11,525 nucleotides of DNA from Methylotetracoccus sp. (GCA_025458755.1 JALORT010000039.1:1-11525), one strand, 5' to 3'; numbered from the stretch's first letter, positions 1-6,975 are shown. Translations and numbers: made by a program. The notes: generated from the letters alone by a model not told the origin.

Positions 1-2
1 CC

Positions 3-1265
3 CGCATCCATACTTTCATCGCGACCTCGCCGATCCATATGCAGCGCAAGCTGAACATGACGCCGGATCAGGTGGTCGCCCACGCGGTCAACGCGGTCAA
101 ACGGGCCCGGCAGTACACCGACGACGTGGAATTCTCGCCCGAGGATGCCGGACGTTCGGAAGAGGATTTCCTGTGCCGCATTTTGGAAGCGGTGATCGAC
201 GCCGGCGCCCGCACGCTGAACATTCCCGACACCGTGGGTTATGCGATGCCCGAGCAGTTCGGACGTACCATCAAGCGCCTGATCGAGCGCATCCCGAATT
301 CCGACCAGGCCGTTTTCTCGGTCCACTGCCACAATGACTTGGGACTGGCCGTCGCGAACTCGCTGTCGGCTGTCCTGAACGGTGCGCGGCAGGTGGAATG
401 CACCATCAACGGCTTGGGCGAACGCGCCGGGAATGCGGCGCTGGAGGAAATCGTGATGGCGGTGAAGACCCGCAAGGACTTCTTTCCGTGCCACACCGAT
501 GTGGACAGCAGGGAAATCGTGACCTGCTCGAAACTGGTGTCAAGCATTACCGGCTTCCCGGTGCAGCCGAACAAGGCCATCGTCGGCGCCAACGCGTTCG
601 CGCACGAATCCGGCATCCACCAAGACGGCGTGCTGAAGAGCCGCGAGACGTACGAGATCATGAGCGCCGAGGAGGTCGGCTGGACCGCGAATCGCATGGT
701 GCTCGGTAAACATTCCGGGCGCAACGCGTTCCGCACCCGCATGCAGGAACTGGGCATCGAGTTTGCCTCCGAAGAGGAACTCAACGCGGTGTTCCAACGG
801 TTCAAGGAACTGGCCGACAAAAAACACGAGATTTTCGACGAAGACCTCCAGGCCCTGATCACCGAAGCGGGTGTCGAAGCGGAAGATGAGCGGGTCCGGC
901 TGGTGTCGCTCCATGTCTGCTCCGAAACGGGAGAAATTCCGCACGCGCGGGTGACGTTGAAGATCGAGCAGGACGAAGTGACCGGAACCTCGCCCGGCGG
1001 CGGCGCCGTCGATGCGAGCCTGAAAGCGATCGAATCCCTGGTGCGTACCGATGCCAATCTGACCCTGTACTCGGTGAACAGCATCACCAGCGGGACCGAC
1101 TCGCAGGGCGAAGTGACCGTCCGCCTCGAGAAAGGCGGACGAATCGTCAACGGCCAGGGGGCCGACACCGACATCGTGATCGCTTCGGCCAAAGCCTACA
1201 TCAACGCCGTCAATCGCTTCCTGGCCGGCAAGAAGCGGACGCACCCGCAGGTCGGTGACGTCTGA
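3..1265 (+). CDS. leuA: 2-isopropylmalate synthase, 3' part (5' end outside window)
   Basis: LeuA condenses acetyl-CoA with 2-oxoisovalerate to give 2-isopropylmalate, the committed step of leucine synthesis in the cytoplasm. The reading frame is open from the window edge (first codons [12 protein letters not shown]), so roughly the first 95 residues are missing compared with E. coli LeuA from memory; about 420 residues are present. The TIM-barrel part shows [25 protein letters not shown], the metal-binding HCHNDLGLA and NGLGERAGN, followed by the typical [15 protein letters not shown]. The C-terminal half holds the regulatory LeuA dimer domain ([16 protein letters not shown], then [20 protein letters not shown]), which in the family binds leucine for feedback inhibition. 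The next gene starts at or just after its stop, so it probably leads a co-transcribed group. No frameshift or lost motif is visible. Confidence 0.96.
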   Translation, partial: RIHTFIATSPIHMQRKLNMTPDQVVAHAVNAVKRARQYTDDVEFSPEDAGRSEEDFLCRILEAVIDAGARTLNIPDTVGYAMPEQFGRTIKRLIERIPNSDQAVFSVHCHNDLGLAVANSLSAVLNGARQVECTINGLGERAGNAALEEIVMAVKTRKDFFPCHTDVDSREIVTCSKLVSSITGFPVQPNKAIVGANAFAHESGIHQDGVLKSRETYEIMSAEEVGWTANRMVLGKHSGRNAFRTRMQELGIEFASEEELNAVFQRFKELADKKHEIFDEDLQALITEAGVEAEDERVRLVSLHVCSETGEIPHARVTLKIEQDEVTGTSPGGGAVDASLKAIESLVRTDANLTLYSVNSITSGTDSQGEVTVRLEKGGRIVNGQGADTDIVIASAKAYINAVNRFLAGKKRTHPQVGDV

Positions 1266-1275
1266 CCGCCCCGCG

Positions 1276-2073
1276 ATGGACCGGGAACAACGGCGGCGGC
1301 ACTATCTAGAGGCGATGGGCATCACGATGTGGGTGCCCCGTTTAGCGCCGCCGGGTCCCGTAAGCGCCGGCGATCCGGACACCCCGGCCCCAGCCGATTC
1401 TCGTCAGCAGGGCGTCGAACAAAGCCCCTCTGCCTCGGTTCAGGGGGCGAGCCCGCTTGGCAAGGCGAAGTTCGCGCCGGACGTCCTCGCACCGGAAAAA
1501 GCCAGCCCGATTGCGGCACTGGATTGGGAGGCACTCGAAGCCCGCGTCCGTGGCTGCACCGCCTGCGCACTGCATCGCACCCGCACGCAAACCGTGTTTG
1601 GCGTCGGCAACCGCGAAGCGTCATGGCTGGTGATCGGGGAAGCCCCGGGCGAACAGGAAGACCTGAGAGGCGAGCCGTTCGTCGGACGGGCGGGCCAACT
1701 GCTGAACGAAATGCTGCGGGCCGTGGGCCTGTCTCGGGAGTCGGTGTACATCGCGAACATCCTGAAATGTCGCCCACCGCAAAACCGGGATCCCCAACCG
1801 GATGAAGCAGCCGCCTGTGAAGCATTCCTGCAGCGGCAGCTCGCGTTGATCCGGCCGTGCATCATCCTCGCGGTGGGACGCGTTGCCGCGCAAAACCTGT
1901 TAAAAACCGACACTCCGATCGGTAAACTACGCGGCAGTGTGCATCGTTACACCGGAATTCCGCTGGTCGTCACCTACCATCCGGCTTACCTGTTGCGCAG
2001 TCCGCTGGAAAAGCGGAAGGCTTGGGACGACTTGCGTCTTGCGCTGAGAACGTTCCGAGAATCGCAACCCTGA
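1276..2073 (+). CDS. Uracil-DNA glycosylase, family 4 (4Fe-4S), with psi-like N-terminal peptide
   Basis: Removes uracil from DNA to start base-excision repair. Counting from the ATG at 1276 (265 aa), the catalytic domain covers about residues 85-260. It shows the GEAPG motif at 121-125, a following GxPFVGRAGQLL block, NILKCRPPQNRDP, and the late HPAYLLR motif with His235. Cys94, Cys97, Cys165 and Cys181 have the spacing of the family 4 iron-sulfur ligands. Residues 30-80 are rich in proline, serine and alanine and look like a flexible linker. The first 22 residues contain YLEAMGITMWVPR, resembling the N-terminus of the polymerase III psi subunit (HolD). An in-frame GTG at 1255, overlapping leuA by 11 bp, is an alternative start; neither start has a convincing ribosome-binding site. 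rimI follows 7 bp after the stop. Confidence 0.93.
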   Translation: MDREQRRRHYLEAMGITMWVPRLAPPGPVSAGDPDTPAPADSRQQGVEQSPSASVQGASPLGKAKFAPDVLAPEKASPIAALDWEALEARVRGCTACALHRTRTQTVFGVGNREASWLVIGEAPGEQEDLRGEPFVGRAGQLLNEMLRAVGLSRESVYIANILKCRPPQNRDPQPDEAAACEAFLQRQLALIRPCIILAVGRVAAQNLLKTDTPIGKLRGSVHRYTGIPLVVTYHPAYLLRSPLEKRKAWDDLRLALRTFRESQP

Positions 2074-2080
2074 CGTCCCC

Positions 2081-2620
2081 ATGATTTACGACTGGCTCTA
2101 CCGCATCAAACGCTGGATGTCCTACGACGCCGAAATCGACTTCTATTACAGGCACTTCCCGAGCCTGATCGAGCAAGCCGAGTTCGGTTTCCGGCCGATG
2201 CGCCGGTCCGATCTGTCCGTGATCTCGCGCATCGAGGAAAGCGCCTACGAATTCCCCTGGGAGCCGATCGCGTTTCGCGACTGCCTCAGCGTGGGTTACA
2301 ACTGTTGGGTCGGTGAAAAAGCGGGCCGCATCCTCAGTTACGGCATTGTCACGGTGGGTGCCGGCGAGTCCCACATCCTCAATCTCTGCGTAGCGCCAGA
2401 GGTCCAAGGCTCCGGTTACGGCCGCCGAACGCTGGAAAAGCTGATGGAGGTCGCCAAAGGGTATCGTGCCGAGATGGTCATGTTGGAAGTCCGGCCGACC
2501 AACAAGACGGCGATCCGGCTCTATCGAAAGATGGGATTCAACGAGATCGGCACCCGCAAAGACTACTATCCGGCAAAGAACGGTCGGGAAGATGCGCTGG
2601 TTCTGGCCAGGATGTTGTAA
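2081..2620 (+). CDS. rimI: Ribosomal protein S18-alanine N-acetyltransferase (RimI, GNAT family)
   Basis: A GNAT acetyltransferase expected to transfer acetyl from acetyl-CoA to the N-terminal alanine of ribosomal protein S18. Visible features are FRPMRRSDL at the domain start (about residue 37), IEESAYEFPW, HILNLCVAP leading into the acetyl-CoA-binding QGSGYG at residues 109-114, and VRPTNKTAIRLYRKMGF followed by GTRKDYYPAKNGREDALVLARML, the characteristic RimI end. At 179 aa it is about 30 residues longer than most RimI. The extra N-terminal part is rich in aromatic and charged residues (DWLYRIKRW, DFYYRHF). Alternative ATG starts lie at 2117 and 2198; none has a good ribosome-binding site, and 2081 was kept because it follows the glycosylase stop by 7 bp. 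A different N-acetyltransferase specificity cannot be excluded, but the C-terminal block favours RimI. Confidence 0.9.
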   Translation: MIYDWLYRIKRWMSYDAEIDFYYRHFPSLIEQAEFGFRPMRRSDLSVISRIEESAYEFPWEPIAFRDCLSVGYNCWVGEKAGRILSYGIVTVGAGESHILNLCVAPEVQGSGYGRRTLEKLMEVAKGYRAEMVMLEVRPTNKTAIRLYRKMGFNEIGTRKDYYPAKNGREDALVLARML

Positions 2621-2674
2621 CGAGAGCGCGCGAGCCGCTACGACCGCGCCTCACCACAGTGACGCCCCAACATC

Positions 2675-2680
2675 GAGGAG
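2675..2680 (+). promoter_or_regulatory. Shine-Dalgarno site that fixes the solute-binding protein start
   Basis: GAGGAG lies 8 nt before the ATG at 2689. It selects this ATG over an in-frame GTG at 2659 that would add ten charged, non-signal residues ahead of the signal peptide. Confidence 0.75.
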
Positions 2681-2688
2681 ACACCGCC

Positions 2689-3444
2689 ATGCAGCACCAT
2701 CGGTCGCAGCCAGTTCGCACTTGGTTCATGGTTTTCGTCGTGCTGTTCGGCGCCACCGGCGTGCGGGCCGAAGGCACGCTCCGAATGGCCATCAGCGACT
2801 GGCCGCCGTACGTCGAAACCACGGCCCCCAACGGCGGAATCGCGATCGAATTGGTGCGCACCGCGTTAGAGCGCATCGACTATGACATCGCGCTCGTCGA
2901 CGAACCCTGGTCACGGACGCTGGAAGGGGCGTCGATCGGCGTCTACGATGCGCTGGCCACGGCCTGGTATAGCGACCAACGCGGGACGACCTTCCTCTTC
3001 AGCAAGCCCTACCTGGTCAACCAGATCAAATTCATCAAGCGCAAGGGCAGCCCGTTTCAGTTCCGGACGATGGACGATCTTAAGGGCCAAGTGATCGGAA
3101 TCGTAAAAGACTATGCCTACGACGACCGGTTCGACAATGCCCGCGGCCTGACGCGTTTCGTCAATAATCACGTGCTGGAAAACCTGCTGCTGATGCTGCA
3201 AGGGCAGGTCGACGTCACGCTGGACGACGAAGTCGTGTTGCAGTACGAGATCGCCAAGTACATGGCCAACAGCCGGGACCAGTTCGAAATCTTGTCCAAG
3301 CCGTTCGCGACCCGCGGCCTCTGCTTCGCCATGAACCGCCAACACCCGAAGGCCAAGGAAATCATCAAGGCATTCGACGCCGAGATCGCCGAAATGCGCA
3401 CCGACGGGACCTACGACCGGATCATGGCCAAGCATCGTGATTGA
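2689..3444 (+). CDS. Periplasmic amino-acid-type solute-binding protein (SBP_bac_3)
   Basis: A 251-aa secreted protein of the extracellular solute-binding family 3, the fold that captures polar amino acids for ABC importers or forms sensor domains. The signal peptide has basic residues in the first ten positions, a hydrophobic core (WFMVFVVLFGATG) and likely cleavage after VRA at residue 27. The mature protein opens with LRMAISDWPPYVET, a typical family 3 first strand, then GIAIELVRTALERIDYDIALVDEPW, FLFSKPYL, the hinge block MDDLKGQVIGIVKDYAYDD and the closing FDAEIAEMRTDGTYDRIMAKH. No permease or ATPase gene is adjacent, so it is an orphan in this window and its ligand is unknown. It lies 68 bp after rimI and may be in the same transcript or have its own promoter. 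Confidence 0.88.
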   Translation: MQHHRSQPVRTWFMVFVVLFGATGVRAEGTLRMAISDWPPYVETTAPNGGIAIELVRTALERIDYDIALVDEPWSRTLEGASIGVYDALATAWYSDQRGTTFLFSKPYLVNQIKFIKRKGSPFQFRTMDDLKGQVIGIVKDYAYDDRFDNARGLTRFVNNHVLENLLLMLQGQVDVTLDDEVVLQYEIAKYMANSRDQFEILSKPFATRGLCFAMNRQHPKAKEIIKAFDAEIAEMRTDGTYDRIMAKHRD

Positions 3445-3662
3445 AACCGGCAGGGAATTATGGGTGATATCCCGCCGCGACAGCAGACAGCCTCTACTTC
3501 GTCGCCCGAAGGGAGCCCGATGTCGTTTTAGGCGCTTCGGTAAGTCATCGCCGCTGAGAAGTCATCTGACGGCTCATCCGTCCCGGACTCGCCCCTATCC
3601 TTTGACCAGGAGCACGATCTTTGCCACGATAAGCTGCCACCGCAGTTGACCGCGAACTCGCT
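3445..3662. other. Non-coding spacer before the Uma2-like gene
   Basis: This 218-bp spacer holds no gene I can support. It contains TTGACC at about 3601 with only weak matches to a -10 box downstream, so a promoter for the following gene probably lies here but cannot be placed. No terminator with a T-run follows the solute-binding protein gene. Confidence 0.4.
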
Positions 3663-4235
3663 ATGTCCGAACCGCGCAAAGTTGAATTGCTGACCGAGCA
3701 AGAGTATCTGGCTGGCGAAGAATGTTCCGACGTGCGCCACGAATACATCGACGGCCATGTGTTTGCGATGTCGGGTGCCGGCGAGCGCCATAACCGCATC
3801 GCGTTGAATATCGCGTTCCGTCTCCGCGCGGCCGCGCGCGGCAGCCGCTGCGGCGTGTTTATCAGCGATATGAAGCTCTACATCCGGGATCGGCGCATCT
3901 ATTACTACCCCGATGTGATGTTGACCTGTGACGACAGCGACGCCGACGAACTTTACAAGGAACGGCCTTGTCTGGTTGCGGAAGTGCTGTCCAATTCCAC
4001 CGAAGCCATCGACCGGCGCGAGAAGTTCGCCATCTACCAGACTATCCCGAGCTTGCGTTACATCCTGCTGATCCGCACCAACTACGCCAACGTCGAATAT
4101 TACTGCCGTAACAATTTGGGTGAGTGGGAGACCGGCTTGCTGGAGGGCGATGAACTGCTCGGCATCGAGTGCGGCGCCTGCCGCACCGACCTGGGCCTGC
4201 TCCACGTCTACGAGGACGTCATCTTCCCGGATTGA
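3663..4235 (+). CDS. Uma2-family (DUF820) PD-(D/E)XK nuclease-like protein
   Basis: A 190-aa protein of the Uma2/DUF820 family, whose members have a restriction-endonuclease-like fold; the biological role of most is unknown. The family order is clear: LTEQEYLAGE near the N-terminus, RHEYIDGHVFAMSGAGERHNRIALNI (about 25-50), VFISDMKLYI, YYPDVMLTCD with Asp84, LVAEVLSNSTEAIDRREKF with Glu107 and Lys121, then IPSLRYILLI and VEYYCR. Asp84, Glu107 and a nearby lysine fit the PD-(D/E)XK active-site pattern, so it is probably catalytically competent. The length is normal. It stands alone between non-coding spacers, with no partner gene, and has no strong ribosome-binding site. Such genes are often multicopy in cyanobacteria and scattered in other bacteria, suggesting transfer, but base composition here does not obviously differ from its neighbours. 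Confidence 0.87.
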   Translation: MSEPRKVELLTEQEYLAGEECSDVRHEYIDGHVFAMSGAGERHNRIALNIAFRLRAAARGSRCGVFISDMKLYIRDRRIYYYPDVMLTCDDSDADELYKERPCLVAEVLSNSTEAIDRREKFAIYQTIPSLRYILLIRTNYANVEYYCRNNLGEWETGLLEGDELLGIECGACRTDLGLLHVYEDVIFPD

Positions 4236-4260
4236 GCCCGACCGTTTGATCGAACCGGGC
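4236..4260 (+). terminator. Weak hairpin directly after the Uma2-like gene
   Basis: Immediately after the TGA, GCCCG pairs with CGGGC, enclosing a second short stem (GTTT with GAAC including one G-T pair, loop GATC) and a three-base bulge. No T-run follows, so this would be a poor intrinsic terminator. The spacer to 4515 lies between convergent genes and holds no gene I can support. Confidence 0.3.
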
Positions 4261-4515
4261 GCCTCACACCTTGATGTCAGATGAGACACAGCGCTGTCGA
4301 GTTTCTTCACGGGGTAGGACACCGGCACCCCGGCACACGCATGTGGAAGCCGTGCTGTCCCGGGATATCTGGATTCCGGAGTCCCGTCGGAAACGACGCG
4401 GCAGTCGCCTACGTTTCTTGACGAGCGGTATGCACTGCGCGTTTTCGGGCACAACGAGTCTCTGAAGCTGAGAGGGACCGCAGGCCGGGATCGAAGATGT
4501 CAGTATCGTGCCGGA

Positions 4516-5118
4516 TTACCAAAACCGCTTGAACCACCGGCGGACATCGTAACCGTCATGACCGTCACGCTCTCGCCGGAACTCCCAAGGCGGCACGGGA
4601 TTCGAGCGGGCCCACAAGCCGATGCGGCGAGTTCGCGCCTGCTGCTCGGCAGCGAGATATCGCGGGTCTTTCGCGTATTGACGGTAGACCCAAGCCATGC
4701 CGCGCTTCACCTGCTCCAGGTTGATATCGGTCCCGGCCAGATACACGGTGCCGACTGTGCGCTGGTAACGGTCCGTGGTGACCGATGACACCGAAATGTC
4801 TCGCTTGTAGATCAACCTCGACAGTGATTTTTTCGCAGCGGCACCGAAGTCCTGCCCTTTCTCCGGCGCATCGATCTGATAAAGCCGGATCCGGTGTTGG
4901 TTGCTGCGCGCGTCCAGCACCGTGATGGTGTCGCCATCTGCCACGCCTACGACCTTGCCGCGCAACAGCAGTTCGGCGCCCGCACACGGCGGGCAGGCCA
5001 GCGCCAGCCCCGTCAGTGCGAGATGAAGGACGACCTTGGGGGAGAGCCCTATCGAGCGGCATTGATCGCCCACGCGCCTGCCGTTCCCCGATGGCGCGCT
5101 CACCCCGTTCACCACCAC
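4516..5118 (-). CDS. Exported thermonuclease (staphylococcal nuclease-like, SNase domain)
   Basis: A calcium-dependent nuclease-type protein of up to 200 aa. The SNase domain covers about residues 50-172. Comparison with staphylococcal nuclease places the metal and catalytic residues at Asp63 (DGDT), Arg78, Asp83 and Glu86 (RLYQIDAPE) and Arg120 (DRYQR), all present, so activity is expected. A hydrophobic stretch at about 28-47 (VVLHLALTGLALA, ending CAGA) is a probable signal peptide, so the protein is likely periplasmic or secreted. The end is rich in Arg, Trp and Phe. The start is uncertain: three GTG codons in a row at 5118, 5115 and 5112 overlap the stop of the upstream small membrane protein, and a start nearer the signal sequence (for example GTG codons just before LHLAL) is possible. 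The overlap suggests translational coupling. Confidence 0.88.
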   Translation of the reverse strand: MVVNGVSAPSGNGRRVGDQCRSIGLSPKVVLHLALTGLALACPPCAGAELLLRGKVVGVADGDTITVLDARSNQHRIRLYQIDAPEKGQDFGAAAKKSLSRLIYKRDISVSSVTTDRYQRTVGTVYLAGTDINLEQVKRGMAWVYRQYAKDPRYLAAEQQARTRRIGLWARSNPVPPWEFRRERDGHDGYDVRRWFKRFW

Positions 5119-5318
5119 CCGAACAAACGCCCGGCCAGGTAGGCCGCCGCACTAGCGAACAGCAGCGCGCCCATCGAAACGATCCAATACTTACCGCCCA
5201 ACCAGCCGCCGAAGCACAACCCCAAGCCCAGGAACAACGCATAAACCGCAGTGCCCAGCACCATGTTTTCATCGGCCGAGGCGGCGGCTGCCTCCGGCAT
5301 ATCAGATCGATAGCGCAT
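5109..5318 (-). CDS. Small two-helix membrane protein, unknown function
   Basis: A 69-aa protein that I do not recognise. After an alanine- and acid-rich N-terminus it has two hydrophobic segments, about residues 19-42 (VLGTAVYALFLGLGLCFGGWLGG) and 45-66 (WIVSMGALLFASAAAYLAGRLFG), with glycine-rich faces, which suggests a helical hairpin in the inner membrane. Its TGA falls inside the start region of the nuclease gene, so the two are probably translated from one message. A second ATG at 5300 would remove six residues; neither start has a clear ribosome-binding site. The coding call rests on the clean hydrophobic pattern and the overlap with the nuclease gene. Confidence 0.65.
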   Translation of the reverse strand: MRYRSDMPEAAAASADENMVLGTAVYALFLGLGLCFGGWLGGKYWIVSMGALLFASAAAYLAGRLFGWW

Positions 5319-5363
5319 GGAAAGACAGTCTGATCGGAATGAGGCTCCAGGATCGAGGAAATC

Positions 5364-5376
5364 CCCGCAATGCGGG
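5364..5376 (-). terminator. Short hairpin after the FmdB gene
   Basis: CCCGC and GCGGG form a 5-bp stem with a three-base loop directly after the TAG of the FmdB-like gene, followed on the minus strand by GATTTCCT. The stem is short and the T-run poor, so termination would be partial, and the small membrane protein and nuclease downstream could be reached by read-through. Confidence 0.4.
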
Positions 5377-5377
5377 A

Positions 5378-5884
5378 CTAGAGTTCGTAGAGTGTTTCAT
5401 CTACCTTCGGCGGCAGGACTCGATGGCGCCAGTCGGTCAACGCGGCTCGGGAACCTTCCTGAAAAGGGTTTTCCGCCTCCAGCACATCGCCCATCTCGCT
5501 TTCGATGCGGTCGGGATCTTCGCCGCTTTCCAACCGACGCAGCGCCTCCTCCATCCCCGACCCCAACTTCATTCCGGCACTGTCAATGAATTTCCGCATC
5601 AGCCGCCCCATCGCCCGGGGATCGTCCTCGCCGGCCTGCTCGAATTCCCCGGCCATGGCCTGCAACGCGCGCTCCATCTTCGCTTCATCGAAGTCGGGCA
5701 ACTCACCTTTCTCGTCGCCGCCACCTTGACCGCCGCCCTTCAAAACCGTCACCAGTGAAACCCGCCGGTCGATCTCCGGACGCTGACATTTCGGACACGC
5801 CGGCCGCTTTTCGGTATCGACCCGCCGGGAAAAGAAGTTAAAAACAGTGTGACAATCCTGACAGTAGAATTCATAAATCGGCAT
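5378..5884 (-). CDS. FmdB-family zinc-ribbon protein
   Basis: A 168-aa protein beginning MPIYEFYCQDC, the hallmark of the FmdB/CxxC_CXXC_SSSS family of putative regulatory zinc ribbons. Cys8 and Cys11 pair with Cys30 and Cys33 (CPKC) to bind one zinc. RRVSLVTVLKGGGQGGG follows, then an acidic, helical C-terminal half (about residues 60-150) with no recognised domain. This makes it longer than the usual 70-110 aa of the family, although longer members with such a tail exist. The ATG at 5884 was chosen because GAAGGG lies about 9 nt upstream and the motif starts there; the frame stays open for another 129 codons upstream but runs through the preceding gene. The exact role is unknown; a transcription-regulator label is common but poorly supported. 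Confidence 0.87.
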   Translation of the reverse strand: MPIYEFYCQDCHTVFNFFSRRVDTEKRPACPKCQRPEIDRRVSLVTVLKGGGQGGGDEKGELPDFDEAKMERALQAMAGEFEQAGEDDPRAMGRLMRKFIDSAGMKLGSGMEEALRRLESGEDPDRIESEMGDVLEAENPFQEGSRAALTDWRHRVLPPKVDETLYEL

Positions 5885-5934
5885 GGCGACTACACCCTTC
5901 GAAAACTCATGCCGGAAGCATGGCCGGCGCTGAA

Positions 5935-6351
5935 TCAAACCACCAACAGTAAACCAAACAACAGCGCCAGCCCGCCGATCGCCACGAAAGACTTCTGATA
6001 CCAGCGGGCGGCGCGCCACCATTCGCCCGTCGCGGACCGGGTCTCCCGAACCCACTGGCGGCCGGCGGCGGCCTTGGCCTTGACCCACGGCGTCAGCTTC
6101 CAGACCGCGGCCACGATGCACAGCGCGAAAAGCGCCAGACTGGTCCACGCGGCCAGACCTTCGGCCCGGGCATACGGCAGCCCGAAAGCGCGTTCGAAGA
6201 TCAACAGCAATACCGCCTGGCTGCCTTCCAGCAGAAGGTCTCCAGCTTCCACCAGCACGGTCAGAACCCACTCACCACCGGCAAGGACCGCGATGAATAT
6301 CGCGACCAGCCACAGCAGAGTCCTCAGCCATCGATTCGCCGCACGTGCCAT
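5935..6351 (-). CDS. Inner-membrane protein of unknown function
   Basis: A 138-aa hydrophobic protein that I cannot assign to a family. The positive N-terminus (MARAANRWLR) leads into a membrane segment at about 11-33, a less hydrophobic middle segment at about 38-57, a third at about 67-85 (WTSLALFALCIVAAVWKL) and a last one at about 120-137 (FVAIGGLALLFGLLLVV). Between the last two is a basic, Trp- and Arg-rich stretch (KAKAAAGRQWVRETRSATGEWWRAARWYQK) likely on the cytoplasmic side. The gene lies 50 bp before the FmdB gene and 62 bp after the CBS gene on the same strand, consistent with one transcript. The start has no strong ribosome-binding site. The coding call rests on length, hydrophobic pattern and spacing. 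Confidence 0.7.
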   Translation of the reverse strand: MARAANRWLRTLLWLVAIFIAVLAGGEWVLTVLVEAGDLLLEGSQAVLLLIFERAFGLPYARAEGLAAWTSLALFALCIVAAVWKLTPWVKAKAAAGRQWVRETRSATGEWWRAARWYQKSFVAIGGLALLFGLLLVV

Positions 6352-6413
6352 CGGCGGAGCCTATCTCCCGGCAATCATAGTCAAGGCGTTGGGGAACGGC
6401 AGGGGGTGTTTCG

Positions 6414-6809
6414 TCACGTCAGCGCAATCAGTGCCTTCAGGACGTCCACGCGGCTGATGACGCCAATCAGGCGGCCGTGTTCCATCACCGGATAGCTGCG
6501 GTAAGGCTGCTGCATGAACATCTCAGTCACCTGAGGAATACTGGTCTCCGGACCGATGGACGGGATTTCGGTCGACATGTAGTCGCCGACGGTTCCGCCC
6601 AAATCCTCGTGATAAGCCGCATTGTAGGCGACGCGCAGACAGTCGGCTTCCGACAAAGCGCCCAGAAGATGGCCGTGATCATCCATCACCAACGCCGCCG
6701 TGATCTTGTGCTCCATCATCTTCCGGATGGCCTCATAGATACTCATCGACGGCTTGAAAGAAATCAGTTTCGTGGTCATGTACTTGCGAACGGTAATTTC
6801 TCGCAGCAT
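6414..6809 (-). CDS. CBS-pair domain protein
   Basis: A 131-aa protein made almost only of two CBS motifs, which together form a Bateman module that binds adenosyl nucleotides and acts as an energy or redox sensor in many proteins. The first motif spans about residues 8-62 (VRKYMTTKLISFKPSMSIYEAIRKMMEH, then ALVMDDHGHLLGALSEADCLR). The second spans about 75-130 (VGDYMSTEIPSIGPETSIPQVTEMFMQQ, then PVMEHGRLIGVISRVDVLKAL). No catalytic or DNA-binding domain is attached, so it probably acts through a partner or simply as a ligand sensor; the partner is not evident here. The ATG at 6809 is fixed by a perfect AAGGAGG five nt upstream. The frame is open 66 codons further but that extension is low-complexity, rich in Cys and Gly, and has no such site. 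Confidence 0.9.
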   Translation of the reverse strand: MLREITVRKYMTTKLISFKPSMSIYEAIRKMMEHKITAALVMDDHGHLLGALSEADCLRVAYNAAYHEDLGGTVGDYMSTEIPSIGPETSIPQVTEMFMQQPYRSYPVMEHGRLIGVISRVDVLKALIALT

Positions 6810-6814
6810 GTCAT

Positions 6815-6821
6815 CCTCCTT
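6815..6821 (-). promoter_or_regulatory. Strong Shine-Dalgarno site of the CBS gene
   Basis: On the minus strand AAGGAGG stands five nt before the ATG at 6809, a full match to the anti-Shine-Dalgarno sequence and the best site in the window. It decides the start and suggests high translation. Confidence 0.85.
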
Positions 6822-6869
6822 ATTGTGATCGGTGTCGGCCGGGAGACCGGGCGGCGTGTTGTCATTGCT

Positions 6870-6944
6870 CCGGTCGAGACCGGCGCATTGTCGGGGATCG
6901 CCGAGGTCTCGGCAATAGCCGGCGCATTCCGGTCCGGATGCGCC
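6870..6944. repeat. Cluster of three inverted repeats between the dehydrogenase and CBS genes
   Basis: Three hairpins lie within 75 bp: CCGGTC-GA-GACCGG at 6870-6883, GCCGAG-GT-CTCGGC at 6900-6913, and a longer one at 6921-6944 in which GGCGCAT pairs with ATGCGCC and an inner CCG pairs with CGG around a GTC loop with one bulged T. CCGGCGCATT is also directly repeated at 6880-6889 and 6919-6928. The cluster follows the dehydrogenase stop on the minus strand and lies in the leader or promoter region of the CBS gene. It lacks T-runs, so it may stabilise RNA 3' ends, attenuate, or be a REP-like element. Confidence 0.6.
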
Positions 6945-6975
6945 GCAGCACAGCGACCCCGGTACGTGGCCTCCC

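Noticed and set aside
239..1192. Long minus-strand open frames over leuA (317 and 234 codons)
   Set aside because: They lie entirely opposite a clear LeuA sequence, show no recognisable domain, and are the usual mirror frames of GC-rich coding DNA.
3528..4454. 308-codon minus-strand open frame across the Uma2-like gene and its flanks
   Set aside because: The Uma2 motifs on the plus strand are unambiguous; the minus frame shows no family features.
4264..4465. Short open frames on both strands in the spacer between the Uma2-like and nuclease genes
   Set aside because: Both are about 60 residues, Arg- and Ser-rich, without ribosome-binding site or recognisable motif.
5885..6271. 129-residue N-terminal extension of the FmdB protein
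   Set aside because: FmdB proteins begin with MPIYEF; the upstream part overlaps the membrane protein gene in another frame.
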